Shown piece after piece: positions 50,569 to 59,677 of a stretch of 64,000 bases of DNA. Location of the stretch: NCBI GenBank assembly GCA_947642445.1, contig CANRSF010000001.1, forward strand, positions 117,062 to 181,061, in the 5' to 3' direction. Below the pieces are notes generated by a model, which saw nothing but the letters and a program-made list of their open reading frames with translations, did not search any database and was not told the origin of the DNA. Numbering within the stretch: the stretch's first letter is position 1; every line of letters begins with the position of its first letter. The translations under genes were made by a program, and so were the position numbers. The DNA comes from an uncultured Collinsella sp. GTDB lineage: Bacteria > Actinomycetota > Coriobacteriia > Coriobacteriales > Coriobacteriaceae.

Positions 50569-51054
50569 TTAGTTGAGGGCGGCTTGGGCTAGGCGGGCTT
50601 CGGCGGCCTCTTCGGTGACGCCCAGGGCCACGGCGAACTCCTCGATGGAGCGGCGCTTAGCTTCCTTGAGTACGCGCATGTAGTAGGAGCTGGGCTTTTT
50701 ATCAGCTTCCTCGGCCTGGCGGATGCGGTGCATCATCGTCTTGGCCACACGGACCGTCTCGGGCGCGCCCAGCTTGAGCTGCTGCTTAAAGTGCGTTTCC
50801 TCGAGCGAACTGTTGCGCTCGGTAAAGGTGTCGCACTCCAGCTCGTCGTAGTGGCTCAGCAGGTGCTCGGCATCCTGCTGAGAGATGGCGGCATGTAGGC
50901 GGTCGGCCTGCGCCACGGGGTACATGAGAATCGTCTGCGCATGTCCCTGCTTGGTCTCGAGCAGCAACATGGGCTGCGGCGTGTCGTCCCTAAAACCGAC
51001 GACGGTGCAGACTCCCTGACCCGGATGAATGACGTGTTGACCGATTGAGAACAT
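50569..51054 (-). CDS. CarD-family transcriptional regulator
   Basis: This 161-residue protein starts MFSIGQHVIHPGQGVCTVVGFRDD, the Tudor-like CarD/CdnL/TRCF RNA-polymerase-interaction domain, followed by a helical C-terminal DNA-binding part (KPSSYYMRVLKEAKRRSIEEFAVALGVTEEAAEARL). In actinobacteria CarD binds the polymerase beta subunit and stabilises open complexes, especially at rRNA promoters. GGAGGTAGC precedes the ATG. The small palindrome ATACGAATTTACGTAT lies in its leader. It stands alone. Confidence 0.88.
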   Translation of the reverse strand: MFSIGQHVIHPGQGVCTVVGFRDDTPQPMLLLETKQGHAQTILMYPVAQADRLHAAISQQDAEHLLSHYDELECDTFTERNSSLEETHFKQQLKLGAPETVRVAKTMMHRIRQAEEADKKPSSYYMRVLKEAKRRSIEEFAVALGVTEEAAEARLAQAALN

Positions 51055-51396
51055 GCTACCTCCAACTTATACGAATTTACGTATGTCTAGAATAACACGC
51101 TGACGTGCGCAAACCCTTACTTTATGCAGGAAAAGCACACAATTCTGATAGGTAAGAGTATTCGATAACAGACGCAGCTCATTCACACCTTTATGCATTT
51201 TCAACGCCTGCATAATCTGCAGGCAGACCGGCATCTTTGAGTGACTCCATGCAAGCTGTAGTCATTTTTGTGCATATGCAATATCTATTAGCTTTACCCT
51301 GCGACAGTGCCCGTCGCTTGTGATAGAGTGCTACAAACTCTGGCTTTTGCCCTACGAGTGACCAAGAGCTCGGGGGCTTTAACACAAGGAGGATCT
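51055..51396. other. Intergenic region with divergent promoters of carD-like and argS
   Basis: No supported ORF is present. The stretch is AT-richer than its surroundings and must hold two divergent promoters. An extended -10-like TGTGATAGAGT at about 51328 could serve argS; the carD side shows TATTCT near 51100. No T-box was recognised. Confidence 0.4.
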
Positions 51397-53250
51397 ATGC
51401 CCGAGAAGATTGAAGAGCTGGTACGCGCTGCGCTTGCTGCGGCCCAGGAGGCCGGCGACCTTTCCGCATTTGAACTTGACGATTGCGCTATCGAGCGACC
51501 GGCTGACACTTCTCATGGCGAGTGGACCTCTACCATGGCCCTGAAGTCCGCCAAGCTGGCCCACTGCGCCCCGCGCAAGATCGCCGAGGCCATCGTTGCC
51601 CATATGCCCGAGGACCCCGCGATCGAGAAGGTCGAGATCGCAGGCCCCGGCTTCATCAACTTCTACCTCTCCGTTGCCGTCAAGAATGCCATCTTTGGCG
51701 AGGCTCGCGAGAAGGGCATGGACTTCGCTAAGTCCAACGTCGGTGGTGGCCTGAAGACCCAGGTCGAGTTCGTTTCCGCCAACCCCGTCGGCCCCATGCA
51801 CATCGGCCACGGCCGCTGGGCCGCTCTGGGCGACTCCCTTTGCCGCGTCATGGACCACGCCGGTTACGACATCCAGCGTGAGTTCTACATCAATGACCAC
51901 GGCTCTCAGATGAACACCTTCGGCAACTCCATCAGCACGCGCTATATGCAGCTTGCCGACATCATCGCCAAGCAGGGCGTTGGTATCGACGAGGCTCACA
52001 AGCTGCTGATCGCCGACCGCGACGCCTTTGTTGCCGACGAGAACGACGAGCACCCCGAGACCCATCCGTATCAGGACAACTTTGCCGAGACCTTGGGCAA
52101 GGACTCTTACGGCGGCGACTACATCATCGACGAGGCCGCCGAGTTCTGGCGCACCGACGGCGACAAGTGGGTCGACGCCGATCCGCAGGAGCGCATGGAG
52201 AGCTTCCGCGAGCGCGGCTATGTAAAGATGGTCGATAACATGCGCGACCTCTGCCACGCCGTCAACTGCGACTTCGACCGTTGGTACTCCGAGCGCTCGC
52301 TGTACGTGAAGGACACCGAGGGCGAGACCGCCGGCACCTCCGCCGTCGACCGCGCTTTTGAGAAGCTCGACAAGATGGGCTACCTCTACACCAAGGACGG
52401 CGCCCTGTGGTTCCGCTCCACCGATCTGGGCGACGACAAGGACCGCGTCCTGATCAAGTCCGACGGCGAGTACACCTACTTCGCCTCCGACGTCGCCTAT
52501 CACTGGGATAAGTTCCAGCGCGTCGATCACGTCATCGACATCTGGGGCGCCGACCACCACGGTTACATCGAGCGCGTCCGCTGCGTCTGCGACGCTCTGG
52601 GTTACCCCGGCAAGTTCGAGGTTCTACTGGGCCAGCTCGTCAACCTGCTGCGTAACGGCAAGCCCGTCCGTATGTCCAAGCGCAAGGGCACCATGGTGAC
52701 CCTGCAGGAGCTCGTCGACGAGGTCGGCTCCGATGCCGCTCGCTACACGCTCATCTCCAAGAGCTCCAACCAGATGGTCGACTTCGACATTGAGGCCGTT
52801 AAGAAGCGCGACAACTCCAACCCGGTCTATTACGTGCAGTACGCTCACGCTCGCGTCTGCTCCATCCTGCGCCGTGCCGCTGACGTAACGCCTGAGCAGG
52901 CCGACGAGATGGGCATGAAGGCCGTTGCCGCCAAGGCCATCGGTGAGAACGTCGATTACTCGCTGCTGACCGACCCGACCGAGCTCGCCCTTTCGCGCAA
53001 GCTCAATGAGCTTACCGACCTGATCGCCAGCTGCGCTCGCGATCGCGCCCCGTTCCGTCTGACGCACTTTGCCGAGGAGCTCGCCGGTGACTTCCACAGC
53101 TTCTACGCTGCCTGCCAGGTGCTGCCGAGCGAGGGCCGTCCCGTCGACCCCGAACTTTCGCGTGCCCGTCTGGCCGCTTGCGATGCCGTCCGCGTGACGC
53201 TCGCCCTGGTGCTCACCCTCGTTGGCGTTTCCGCGCCCGAGCAGATGTAA
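51397..53250 (+). CDS. argS: Arginyl-tRNA synthetase
   Basis: This class I synthetase charges tRNA-Arg. The 617-residue chain has an N-terminal additional domain, the HIGH motif SANPVGPMHIGHGRWAALGD near residue 130, DIWGADHHGYIERV, a KMSK-like RMSKRKGTMVTL near residue 430, and a C-terminal DALR anticodon-binding domain (VYYVQYAHARVCSILR to the end). AAGGAGG precedes the ATG at 51397; the ORF-track start is upstream leader. Codon use is strongly biased to C-ending codons, as expected for high expression. Confidence 0.96.
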   Translation: MPEKIEELVRAALAAAQEAGDLSAFELDDCAIERPADTSHGEWTSTMALKSAKLAHCAPRKIAEAIVAHMPEDPAIEKVEIAGPGFINFYLSVAVKNAIFGEAREKGMDFAKSNVGGGLKTQVEFVSANPVGPMHIGHGRWAALGDSLCRVMDHAGYDIQREFYINDHGSQMNTFGNSISTRYMQLADIIAKQGVGIDEAHKLLIADRDAFVADENDEHPETHPYQDNFAETLGKDSYGGDYIIDEAAEFWRTDGDKWVDADPQERMESFRERGYVKMVDNMRDLCHAVNCDFDRWYSERSLYVKDTEGETAGTSAVDRAFEKLDKMGYLYTKDGALWFRSTDLGDDKDRVLIKSDGEYTYFASDVAYHWDKFQRVDHVIDIWGADHHGYIERVRCVCDALGYPGKFEVLLGQLVNLLRNGKPVRMSKRKGTMVTLQELVDEVGSDAARYTLISKSSNQMVDFDIEAVKKRDNSNPVYYVQYAHARVCSILRRAADVTPEQADEMGMKAVAAKAIGENVDYSLLTDPTELALSRKLNELTDLIASCARDRAPFRLTHFAEELAGDFHSFYAACQVLPSEGRPVDPELSRARLAACDAVRVTLALVLTLVGVSAPEQM

Positions 53251-53297
53251 CCTGCGGGTCATTTGACCGTGTAGGTTTGGTTTAACTGAGCCCTATA

Positions 53298-53329
53298 AGC
53301 CCGATCTCCCACGGAGGTCGGGCTTTTTT
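53298..53329 (+). terminator. Terminator of argS
   Basis: AGCCCGATCTCC pairs with GGAGGTCGGGCT (one wobble), loop CAC, then TTTTTT. Confidence 0.92.
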
Positions 53330-53373
53330 CGCAAACGCCGACGTATTGACGAATTTGGAGCTGCTAGAAATAC

Positions 53374-53525
53374 GAAACTATGCCGGTTTACTACGATGAA
53401 TTGAGGAATTCTAACCACGCCGGCTTTTTGCTAAAAAGTGCAAGGTATCTACCTGCGGTTTTAGTTCAACAAGTTTCGGAGTGGTCGCGGTTGAGCGATT
53501 CATCGTAGTAAACCGCCATAGTTTT
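53374..53525. repeat. MITE-like element with ~27-bp terminal inverted repeats
   Basis: Left end AAACTATGCCGGTTTACTACGATGAAT and right end ATTCATCGTAGTAAACCGCCATAGTTT are inverse copies with one mismatch, enclosing about 95 bp of AT-rich non-coding DNA. There is no ORF inside. It lies between argS and rho. A shorter similar motif (GTAAACCACGGTGAACTA) occurs near 39060. Confidence 0.75.
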
Positions 53526-53558
53526 GGCGGAGGCAGTCAGATTTGTGGGTGGCAAACA

Positions 53559-53610
53559 AAGAGTGTCCCTTTTGACTAATCGTTTAAGAACGTTCCCCCA
53601 ATGACTAAGT
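53559..53610. repeat. Family B repeat (partial)
   Basis: AGAGTGTCCC...GACTAATCGTTTAAGAACGTTCCCC is nearly the same as the last module of the 34060-34196 cluster (GACTAGTCGTTTAAGAACGTCCCC). Confidence 0.7.
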
Positions 53611-53637
53611 TGCAGGTGGCGGCGGTTGTGTTACACT
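53610..53637 (+). promoter_or_regulatory. Probable promoter of rho
   Basis: TTGCAG (53610-53615), 16-base spacer, TACACT (53632-53637). It predicts a leader of about 135 bases before the rho GTG, room for the autoregulation common in rho genes. Confidence 0.55.
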
Positions 53638-53780
53638 AACGCTGTGTAGTTGACGCAATCATCTCGATACAGATCAATGATGTCCGTCGTTTTGAACGGA
53701 ACTAGACTGTTTAGCCGCCCTGAAGGTTTATGCAGGGAGCATGTGATCACAGGGCTTGAAAAGAAAGTTGAGCAAACACT

Positions 53781-56354
53781 GTGTCTGATCAACAGCAAGA
53801 AAACGAAATAACGACGACGCAGGCCGCTCCCGCTGTACCGGTTGCGTCGGACCAGGTCGCGGCGCCCGCGCAAGCCTCGGCTCCTGAGACGCCTAAGGCT
53901 GCTTCGACGCCTATGCCTGTAGCGGCTGAGAAGGCCGTGCCTGCAACTGGTGAGGAGGCTGCTCCGGCAAAGCCCAAGCGCATGCGCCGCACGGCCAAGC
54001 CTGCCGCTGACGGCGAGGAGGTCACCAAGCCAAAGCGCCGTACCACGCGCACGACGCGCGCCAAGCTCACCGTTGCAGCTGACTCCTCGGCGCCGATTTC
54101 CGATGAGGTCGCGCAGGCACGTGCGTTGGCGCAGATTAGCGAGGCTCAGGTGGTGCGCGCCCGCCGTCGTGCTGCCGAGCGCGAGGCCGCGGCTCTGACC
54201 GAGCTTGCAGCTCCGTCTGTGCTCGAGACGCCTGCCGCCACCGAGACTCCTGTCGCCGACCAGCCGACCGAGAAGCCGGTACCGCGCACACGCCGTCGCA
54301 CGGCTGCTAAGGCCGAGCAGGTTGCTGAACAGGTAACCCCCGAGCTCACTGAGGCTTCGGTCCGTTCCGCGGCAGGGGAGGGCACATCGCCTGTTGAGCC
54401 CGCTGCGCCTGTCGAGGCCAGCGAAGTTCCCGTTGTCGATCCGGCTTTGCGCCCGCACCGTCGCGGTCGCAAGCCCAAGGCCTTTGTCGAGGCCGAGAAG
54501 GCCGCAGCCGCAGCCGCCGCCGCTCGGGATGCCGCGGCGACCGCCAAGTCCTCAACTGCTGCCGATGCACCCGTCCAGGATGCTACGACTTCCAAGGCCG
54601 TTTCTGCCGATGCCGAGCCCGCCGACGTCCGTCCCGGTCGCAGCCGTCGCACTGCTGCTAAGCGCACGTCCAAGGCTAAGGCTGCCAAGAAGGGTGCGTC
54701 CGAGGATTCCGCCGAGACGACCGCCGATGCATCGATTGATGCCGCCGAGCCCCAGGACGTCGAACAGTCTGCGTCCGAGAAGCCCAAGCGCGGTCGTAAG
54801 AAGTCCGCTAAGGCCAAGGCGTCCGAGCAGCAGACTGATGTCGAAGCGCAGGTCGATTCCGGCGCCGAGGCCAATGACGCCGCTGCGGCCAATGTTGACA
54901 CCGCCGCAACCGATGGTGCCGCCCCCGCCGAGGGCGAAGACGGCGCTCGCCCCAACCGTCGCCAACACAAGCGCAACGACGAGCGCAACGAGCGCAAGGA
55001 CGACCGCAACAACGACCGCCGCAACCGTCAGCGCGATCGCAAGCAGCGCAACAAGGAGCGCAATGCCGCTCCGACCGAGCCCACACTTTCGCGCGAGGAA
55101 CTCGCGGCCATGAAGGTCGCCGAACTTCGCGAGAAGGCCAAGGAGTTCGAGATCGAGACGACCGGCAAGAAGAAGGCCGAGCTCGTCGAGGAAATCTACG
55201 TCACCGCTGCGAAGGCCGAGGGCTTCCGCGACATCAAGGGCATTCTGCAGATTCGCCCGGACAGCTCCGGCATCATCCACGCCCATGGCTACATGAAGTC
55301 CAACGACGACGCCTTCGTGCCCGCCTACCTCATCCGCTCCGCGCGTCTGCGTACGGGCGATGTCATCGAGGGCTCGCTGCGTCCTTCGCGCGGCGGCGAC
55401 AAGCGCGCCGGCCTCGCCAAAATCACGACCGTCAACGGTCTGGACCCCGAGCAGATTCGCAACCGTCCCAAGTTCGGCGACCTCACCCCGGTCTATCCCA
55501 ACGAGCCGCTGCGCATGGAGCACGGCAAGGACTCTATTACCGGTCGCGCCATCGACATCGTGTCACCGATCGGCAAGGGTCAGCGTGGCCTGATCGTGTC
55601 CCCGCCCAAGGCCGGCAAGACCACGATCCTCAAGAAGATCTGTCAGTCTATCTCGATTAACAACCCCGAGGTGCACCTCATCTGCCTGCTCGTCGACGAG
55701 CGCCCCGAAGAGGTCACCGATATGCAGCGTTCCATCAAGGGTGAGGTTGTGGCGTCGACCTTCGATATGCCTGCCGACAACCACACCCGCGTGGCTGAGC
55801 TCGTCATCGAGCGCGCCAAGCGCATTGTTGAGCTGGGTGGCGACGTCGTGGTGGTGCTCGACTCCATCACGCGCCTCGCCCGCGCTTACAACTTGGCGGC
55901 GCCCGCCTCGGGCCGCATCCTTTCGGGCGGCGTCGATTCGGCGGCCCTGTATCCGCCCAAGCGCTTCCTGGGCGCAGCCCGCAATATCGAGAACGGTGGC
56001 TCGCTCACCATCCTGGCCTCTGCCCTCATCGACACCGGTTCCAAGATGGACGAGGTCATCTTTGAGGAGTTCAAGGGCACCGGCAACATGGAGCTTAAGC
56101 TCGACCGCGACCTGGCCGACCGCCGCATCTTCCCGGCTATCGACCCCGTTGCCTCCGGTACGCGTAACGAGGATCTGTTGGTCGACGAGCAGATGCGTCC
56201 GTTTGTCTTTGGTCTACGTCGCATTCTTGCAGGCATGAACAACACCGAGCGTGCGGCCGCATCGTTTATCAAGGGTCTTAAGGGCACCAACACCAACCAG
56301 GAGTTCCTGGTGCGTTCGGCCAAAAAACACAGCGACTACGAGCAGACGTTCTAG
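53781..56354 (+). CDS. rho: Transcription termination factor Rho with long N-terminal extension
   Basis: Rho is the hexameric RNA-dependent ATPase that ends untranslated transcripts. The 857-residue product is twice the usual ~420. Residues 1-430 are low-complexity (Ala/Glu/Lys/Arg/Thr, with repeats such as KPKRxRRTxK and a basic RNERKDDRNNDRRNRQRDRK block). The core follows: Rho_N (LSREELAAMKVAELREKAKE), RNA-binding domain (GILQIRPDSSGIIHAHGYMKS), Walker A PPKAGKTT near residue 608, VVVVLDSITRLARAYN, and Q/R-loop segments to the end. Long insertions in Rho are known in actinobacteria. The start is a GTG with a poor RBS. Confidence 0.95.
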   Translation: MSDQQQENEITTTQAAPAVPVASDQVAAPAQASAPETPKAASTPMPVAAEKAVPATGEEAAPAKPKRMRRTAKPAADGEEVTKPKRRTTRTTRAKLTVAADSSAPISDEVAQARALAQISEAQVVRARRRAAEREAAALTELAAPSVLETPAATETPVADQPTEKPVPRTRRRTAAKAEQVAEQVTPELTEASVRSAAGEGTSPVEPAAPVEASEVPVVDPALRPHRRGRKPKAFVEAEKAAAAAAAARDAAATAKSSTAADAPVQDATTSKAVSADAEPADVRPGRSRRTAAKRTSKAKAAKKGASEDSAETTADASIDAAEPQDVEQSASEKPKRGRKKSAKAKASEQQTDVEAQVDSGAEANDAAAANVDTAATDGAAPAEGEDGARPNRRQHKRNDERNERKDDRNNDRRNRQRDRKQRNKERNAAPTEPTLSREELAAMKVAELREKAKEFEIETTGKKKAELVEEIYVTAAKAEGFRDIKGILQIRPDSSGIIHAHGYMKSNDDAFVPAYLIRSARLRTGDVIEGSLRPSRGGDKRAGLAKITTVNGLDPEQIRNRPKFGDLTPVYPNEPLRMEHGKDSITGRAIDIVSPIGKGQRGLIVSPPKAGKTTILKKICQSISINNPEVHLICLLVDERPEEVTDMQRSIKGEVVASTFDMPADNHTRVAELVIERAKRIVELGGDVVVVLDSITRLARAYNLAAPASGRILSGGVDSAALYPPKRFLGAARNIENGGSLTILASALIDTGSKMDEVIFEEFKGTGNMELKLDRDLADRRIFPAIDPVASGTRNEDLLVDEQMRPFVFGLRRILAGMNNTERAAASFIKGLKGTNTNQEFLVRSAKKHSDYEQTF

Positions 56355-56391
56355 GTTGTCATCTACGCGCAGCGATAGTCATCAATGCGAT

Positions 56392-56423
56392 AAAGGGTCG
56401 GGGCTTTGAGCCTCGGCCCTTTT
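56392..56423 (+). terminator. Terminator of rho
   Basis: AAAGGGTCGGGGC pairs with GCCTCGGCCCTTT (two wobbles), loop TTTGA, tail TTTTC. Confidence 0.75.
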
Positions 56424-56502
56424 CTATAGCGCCGCTCCGCGCTTATTTTTGACCGTAAGACCGACGAGCAGCAGGTTTCCCGTTTCAATCCGACATTGTC
56501 GC

Positions 56503-56531
56503 TTGCAATCGGCAGGGCGGTTTCGCATAAT
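56503..56531 (+). promoter_or_regulatory. Promoter of the membrane-anchored unknown/vanZ operon
   Basis: TTGCAA (56503-56508), 17-base spacer, CATAAT (56526-56531). The rest of the 56424-56667 gap shows no ORF. Confidence 0.6.
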
Positions 56532-56667
56532 AGCTTTTAAGCTTCGCGACGGAAAACGCAGATGAAACGAACCATATACCGTTGCTTTGGGGCATAGCCC
56601 CGCTTCATCTTCTCTCGCGCAGCCAACTGAATGATGCGATTTGGGTGCTGGAAGATGGGGAGAGCTC

Positions 56668-58083
56668 ATGGCTTCTTCTGATGCAACACAACGAGCAGTC
56701 CTTGCCGGACTTTCCTGCGGGATCGGCCTTGCCGCCCCCGTGGTGATGTATGCCGCGACGCTGCCGTTCTCGTCGGTCAACGAGACGGTTGTCGCGGGCG
56801 CTGTTCCCTTTGCCGTCGGTGCGGTGGCGGGCGTGGGCATCTATGCCGCCTCGCTGGGTATCTCCGAGTACCGTGCGCAGCGTGAAGAGCGTCTGTTCCA
56901 GCCCGATGCCATGGGCGGTGCCGCCAATCTCAATCAGCATCAAAGCGAGTTCAAGACCGCCTCGATTCCAGCTCAGCAGCAGGATGCGACTCCATATGCT
57001 GCCGCTTCTGCTTCTCAGGCTCAGTCGGAGCAGTCTACCTCGGCATTCCTTTCCGGCCTGACTGGTGCGTTCCAGCGCCGTCATGCCGATGATGGTGTCC
57101 CTACCATCGCTCGAGCCGCAGATGCCATGGACGAGGCCGAGGCTTGGTCCATGATCGACAGTATGCTCGACGACGATTCGCCGGTGAGCTGCGACCCTGC
57201 GCGCTCGCGCGACGTCTATCAAGTCGCCATCGACGAGCTCACCAACGGCGGGCAGACCGGCTCCTTCAATCGCGACGACATCGCCGCCGCGGCACGCGCC
57301 GTGTCTGGCTCCCAGGCCGCCCCTGCGGGCAGCACGGCGGCTTTTGTGGCACTCGTTGCCAACGCGGCAGCCAATAACGCCTGCAGCGCCACCTCGGCGG
57401 ACGTGAACGCTTCTGCCGATAATTCGTACGTTGATGAAGCCATGACCGCGGACGAGGAGGCTGTTGCCGCCCGCCGTGCCGCCGAAAGCTCGCTTTGGGG
57501 CGCTCCTGCCCAGCAGCAGGCGGCTGAGGCTGCGCCGTACAATGCAAACCTCGCCAGCATGCCTATCATCTCCGGTGCCGCGGGCATCGATCTCGATGAC
57601 CTCGATGAGCCTGCAGCCATCACCGCATCGATTGATGCCCAAGATCGCATCGACACCGGCGACCTTCCGGACGCCTCGCTCGAGGTTGATGTCCCCATGG
57701 CCGATTACTCGGGCCACGAGGGTATGTGGGCCGCCGCCACCGCGATTCTGGATGAGATTGACGAGCCTGCTCCTGTTTCAGCCCCCGCTCCCGTCGCTGC
57801 CCCTCAGCCTGCTGCCCCCGCCTATGTCGGCCGTCACAGCGCTGTGTTCCCCGAGGATACTGCCCGTATCTCGCGTGAGAGCATCGAGCGGGCCGAGGCT
57901 ATTGCCGCCGGCATTATGGAAAATCGTCGTCACGAGCGCGTCAATCAGATCCTCGAGGAAGAGATCGAGCGTCTTCAGTCCTCTACCGCCAAGCGTACGG
58001 GCCGTGCTTATCTGAGCGTTATCGAGGGCGGTACCGCCAGCTTCGCGCCGCTCCGTGCGGAGGCATTACTTCTGCATGGTTAA
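56668..58083 (+). CDS. Membrane-anchored low-complexity protein of unknown function
   Basis: I do not recognise this 471-residue protein. Two hydrophobic helices lie near the N-terminus (about residues 12-30 and 40-62; GLSCGIGLAAPVVMYAATL and FAVGAVAGVGIYAASLG). The remaining ~400 residues are acidic, Ala/Ser/Gln/Pro-rich and probably disordered, with a short helical, more conserved-looking end (ISRESIERAEAIAAGIMENRRHERVNQILEEEIERLQ). GGGGAGAG precedes the ATG at 56668. It overlaps the vanZ gene by 8 bases, so both are one operon at the cell envelope. Confidence 0.7.
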   Translation: MASSDATQRAVLAGLSCGIGLAAPVVMYAATLPFSSVNETVVAGAVPFAVGAVAGVGIYAASLGISEYRAQREERLFQPDAMGGAANLNQHQSEFKTASIPAQQQDATPYAAASASQAQSEQSTSAFLSGLTGAFQRRHADDGVPTIARAADAMDEAEAWSMIDSMLDDDSPVSCDPARSRDVYQVAIDELTNGGQTGSFNRDDIAAAARAVSGSQAAPAGSTAAFVALVANAAANNACSATSADVNASADNSYVDEAMTADEEAVAARRAAESSLWGAPAQQQAAEAAPYNANLASMPIISGAAGIDLDDLDEPAAITASIDAQDRIDTGDLPDASLEVDVPMADYSGHEGMWAAATAILDEIDEPAPVSAPAPVAAPQPAAPAYVGRHSAVFPEDTARISRESIERAEAIAAGIMENRRHERVNQILEEEIERLQSSTAKRTGRAYLSVIEGGTASFAPLRAEALLLHG

Positions 58084-58525
58084 GATCAATCGAAAATGGG
58101 CGGTCGTAACCTGCCTGATGGCGCTCTTGATCTGGGGCAATTCGCTGGTTCCCGGCTCGGGGTCGGGCTCACTGAGCCTAACGGTCATGGAAGCTATCCG
58201 CGGTTTCCTGCACGGCGTGGGACTTCCATATGAATGGGTGACCAACTTTGTTGTTCGTAAGTGCGCGCATTTTACCGAGTATTTGGTGCTCGGCATCCTG
58301 GCAACGCACGCCTTTGATTTTGAGGGCCGACGCACCTTTGACGTGCTGCTGCCCACGGCAGTGTTCCTGCTGCTGATTCCCTCGATCGACGAGACGATTC
58401 AGCTCTTTGTGCCGGGACGCGCCGGCATGATCACCGATGTGATGATCGACTGCTGTGGAGCGGCAACGGGCGTTGTGCTCCGATATCTCTTACGGTCGCT
58501 GATGTGCGCCAAAAAGGCCGCCTAA
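58076..58525 (+). CDS. VanZ-like membrane protein
   Basis: This 149-residue protein has about four membrane helices with the VanZ-type pattern WGNSLVPGSGSGSLSL, VRKCAHFTEYLVLGIL (the conserved K-x-x-H-F-x-E-Y), IPSIDETIQLFVPGRAGMITDVMID. VanZ proteins confer low-level teicoplanin resistance in the van cluster, but most family members lie outside such clusters and have unknown roles. The start at 58076 overlaps the end of the upstream gene by 8 bases, implying translational coupling; the stop lies in the following terminator stem. Confidence 0.85.
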   Translation: MVKINRKWAVVTCLMALLIWGNSLVPGSGSGSLSLTVMEAIRGFLHGVGLPYEWVTNFVVRKCAHFTEYLVLGILATHAFDFEGRRTFDVLLPTAVFLLLIPSIDETIQLFVPGRAGMITDVMIDCCGAATGVVLRYLLRSLMCAKKAA

Positions 58526-58558
58526 GGACGCATTGTTTGGTCCTAGGCGGCCTTTTTT
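58514..58558 (+). terminator. Terminator of the vanZ operon
   Basis: GGCCGCCTAAGGAC pairs with GTCCTAGGCGGCC (one bulge), 10-nt loop, then TTTTTT. The left arm contains the vanZ stop codon. Confidence 0.9.
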
Positions 58559-58640
58559 ATTGGAGGGCTTATATGAGGTGTGGCGGCGTCGTTCCATAGG
58601 TCGGATTTGCCGGGTGCGCCACGCCCTGTGGGTGCGTCTG

Positions 58641-59528
58641 TTACTGAAGCGCCTGTGCGCCTAGGGCCAGGCAGCCCATGATGCCCTGCTTGCCCTCGAG
58701 GCTGTTGTTGACGATGTAGGTATCGATGTCGTTGACCTCGGGCGTGACGATATAGCCGTTGAGCATCTCGGCGCACTTCTTGCGCGCGAGCGGCACGATG
58801 GGGGTGTGGTCGGCCACGCCGCCGCCGATGACGATCTTCTGCGGCGCATAGCACAGGATGTAGGTCATGAGCGCCTGCGCCAGATAGCCGGCGAGCAGAT
58901 CCATGGCCTCCGGGTCATCGGCCATGTCTCCGGCGCTCTTGCCATCCCAGCGCCTTTTAACGCCGGGGCCGGCGATGAGGCCCTCGAGGCAGTTGTCGTG
59001 GAAGGGGCAGGCGCTGTGCTCGCCAATGGTGTCGCGCGGGTCGCGCGTGACCAGGATGTGACCGGCCTCGGGATGCATCATGCCGTGCACGAGCTTACCG
59101 CCCGAGAGCACGCCAGCGCCCACGCCGGTACCGATGGTCAGATACACCACGTCCGTGAGGCCCTGGGCGCAACCAAAGGTGACCTCGCCCAGGCAGGCGA
59201 CGTTGACGTCGGTGTCGTAGCCGCAGGGAATATTGAGCTCGTTTTGGATGGTGCCCAGCAGGTCAAAGTAGCGCCATGCCGTTTTGGGCGTCTCCAGGAT
59301 CTTGCCGTATTGGGGCGAGGCGGGGTTGACTGCGGTGGGGCCAAAGGCGCCGATGCCCAGCGCGGCGATGCCCTTGTTCGCAAACCATGCGTTGACGGCC
59401 TCGACGGTCTCCTGCGGGGTCGTGGTCGCGATCTGCTCGCACTCCAGGACCATACCGTCTGCATAGCCCGTGGCGCAGACCATCTTGGTGCCGCCGGCCT
59501 CGAGCGCTCCGATAAGCTGCTCTGCCAT
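58641..59528 (-). CDS. ROK-family sugar kinase, fructokinase-like
   Basis: This 295-residue cytosolic kinase has the ATP-binding start IGALEAGGTKMVCATG, catalytic DTDVNVACLGE, the glycine-rich YLTIGTGVGAGVLSGGKLVHG, and the zinc motif H-x(n)-C-x-x-x-x-C region GHILVTRDPRD...CPFHDNCLEGLIAGPGV typical of ROK fructokinases. It would phosphorylate a hexose, most likely fructose, entering glycolysis. The ATG at 59528 follows AGAGGAA, whereas the ORF-track start is far upstream. It is a single gene; no sugar transporter is adjacent. Confidence 0.85.
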   Translation of the reverse strand: MAEQLIGALEAGGTKMVCATGYADGMVLECEQIATTTPQETVEAVNAWFANKGIAALGIGAFGPTAVNPASPQYGKILETPKTAWRYFDLLGTIQNELNIPCGYDTDVNVACLGEVTFGCAQGLTDVVYLTIGTGVGAGVLSGGKLVHGMMHPEAGHILVTRDPRDTIGEHSACPFHDNCLEGLIAGPGVKRRWDGKSAGDMADDPEAMDLLAGYLAQALMTYILCYAPQKIVIGGGVADHTPIVPLARKKCAEMLNGYIVTPEVNDIDTYIVNNSLEGKQGIMGCLALGAQALQ

Positions 59529-59610
59529 AGTATTCCTCTCTGGGACGAGTTGCTCCGTGACTAAAGTATAGCGCTCAAAAAAATAAATGAGGTCGCTATA
59601 AAAAGAAACC

Positions 59611-59649
59611 AAAAAGAAAACCTCGTGGCCCAACGGGTTCACGAGGTTT
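59611..59649 (-). terminator. Terminator of the aminotransferase gene
   Basis: AAACCTCGTG pairs with CACGAGGTTT; on the minus strand it is followed by TCTTTTTGG. Confidence 0.8.
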
Positions 59650-59677
59650 CTTTAGTGCCTTTAGTTACTGACCGTCC

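Noticed and set aside
51191-51385. 64-aa minus ORF in the argS leader
   Set aside because: It overlaps the expected argS promoter and RBS, has no good ribosome site and unlikely composition.
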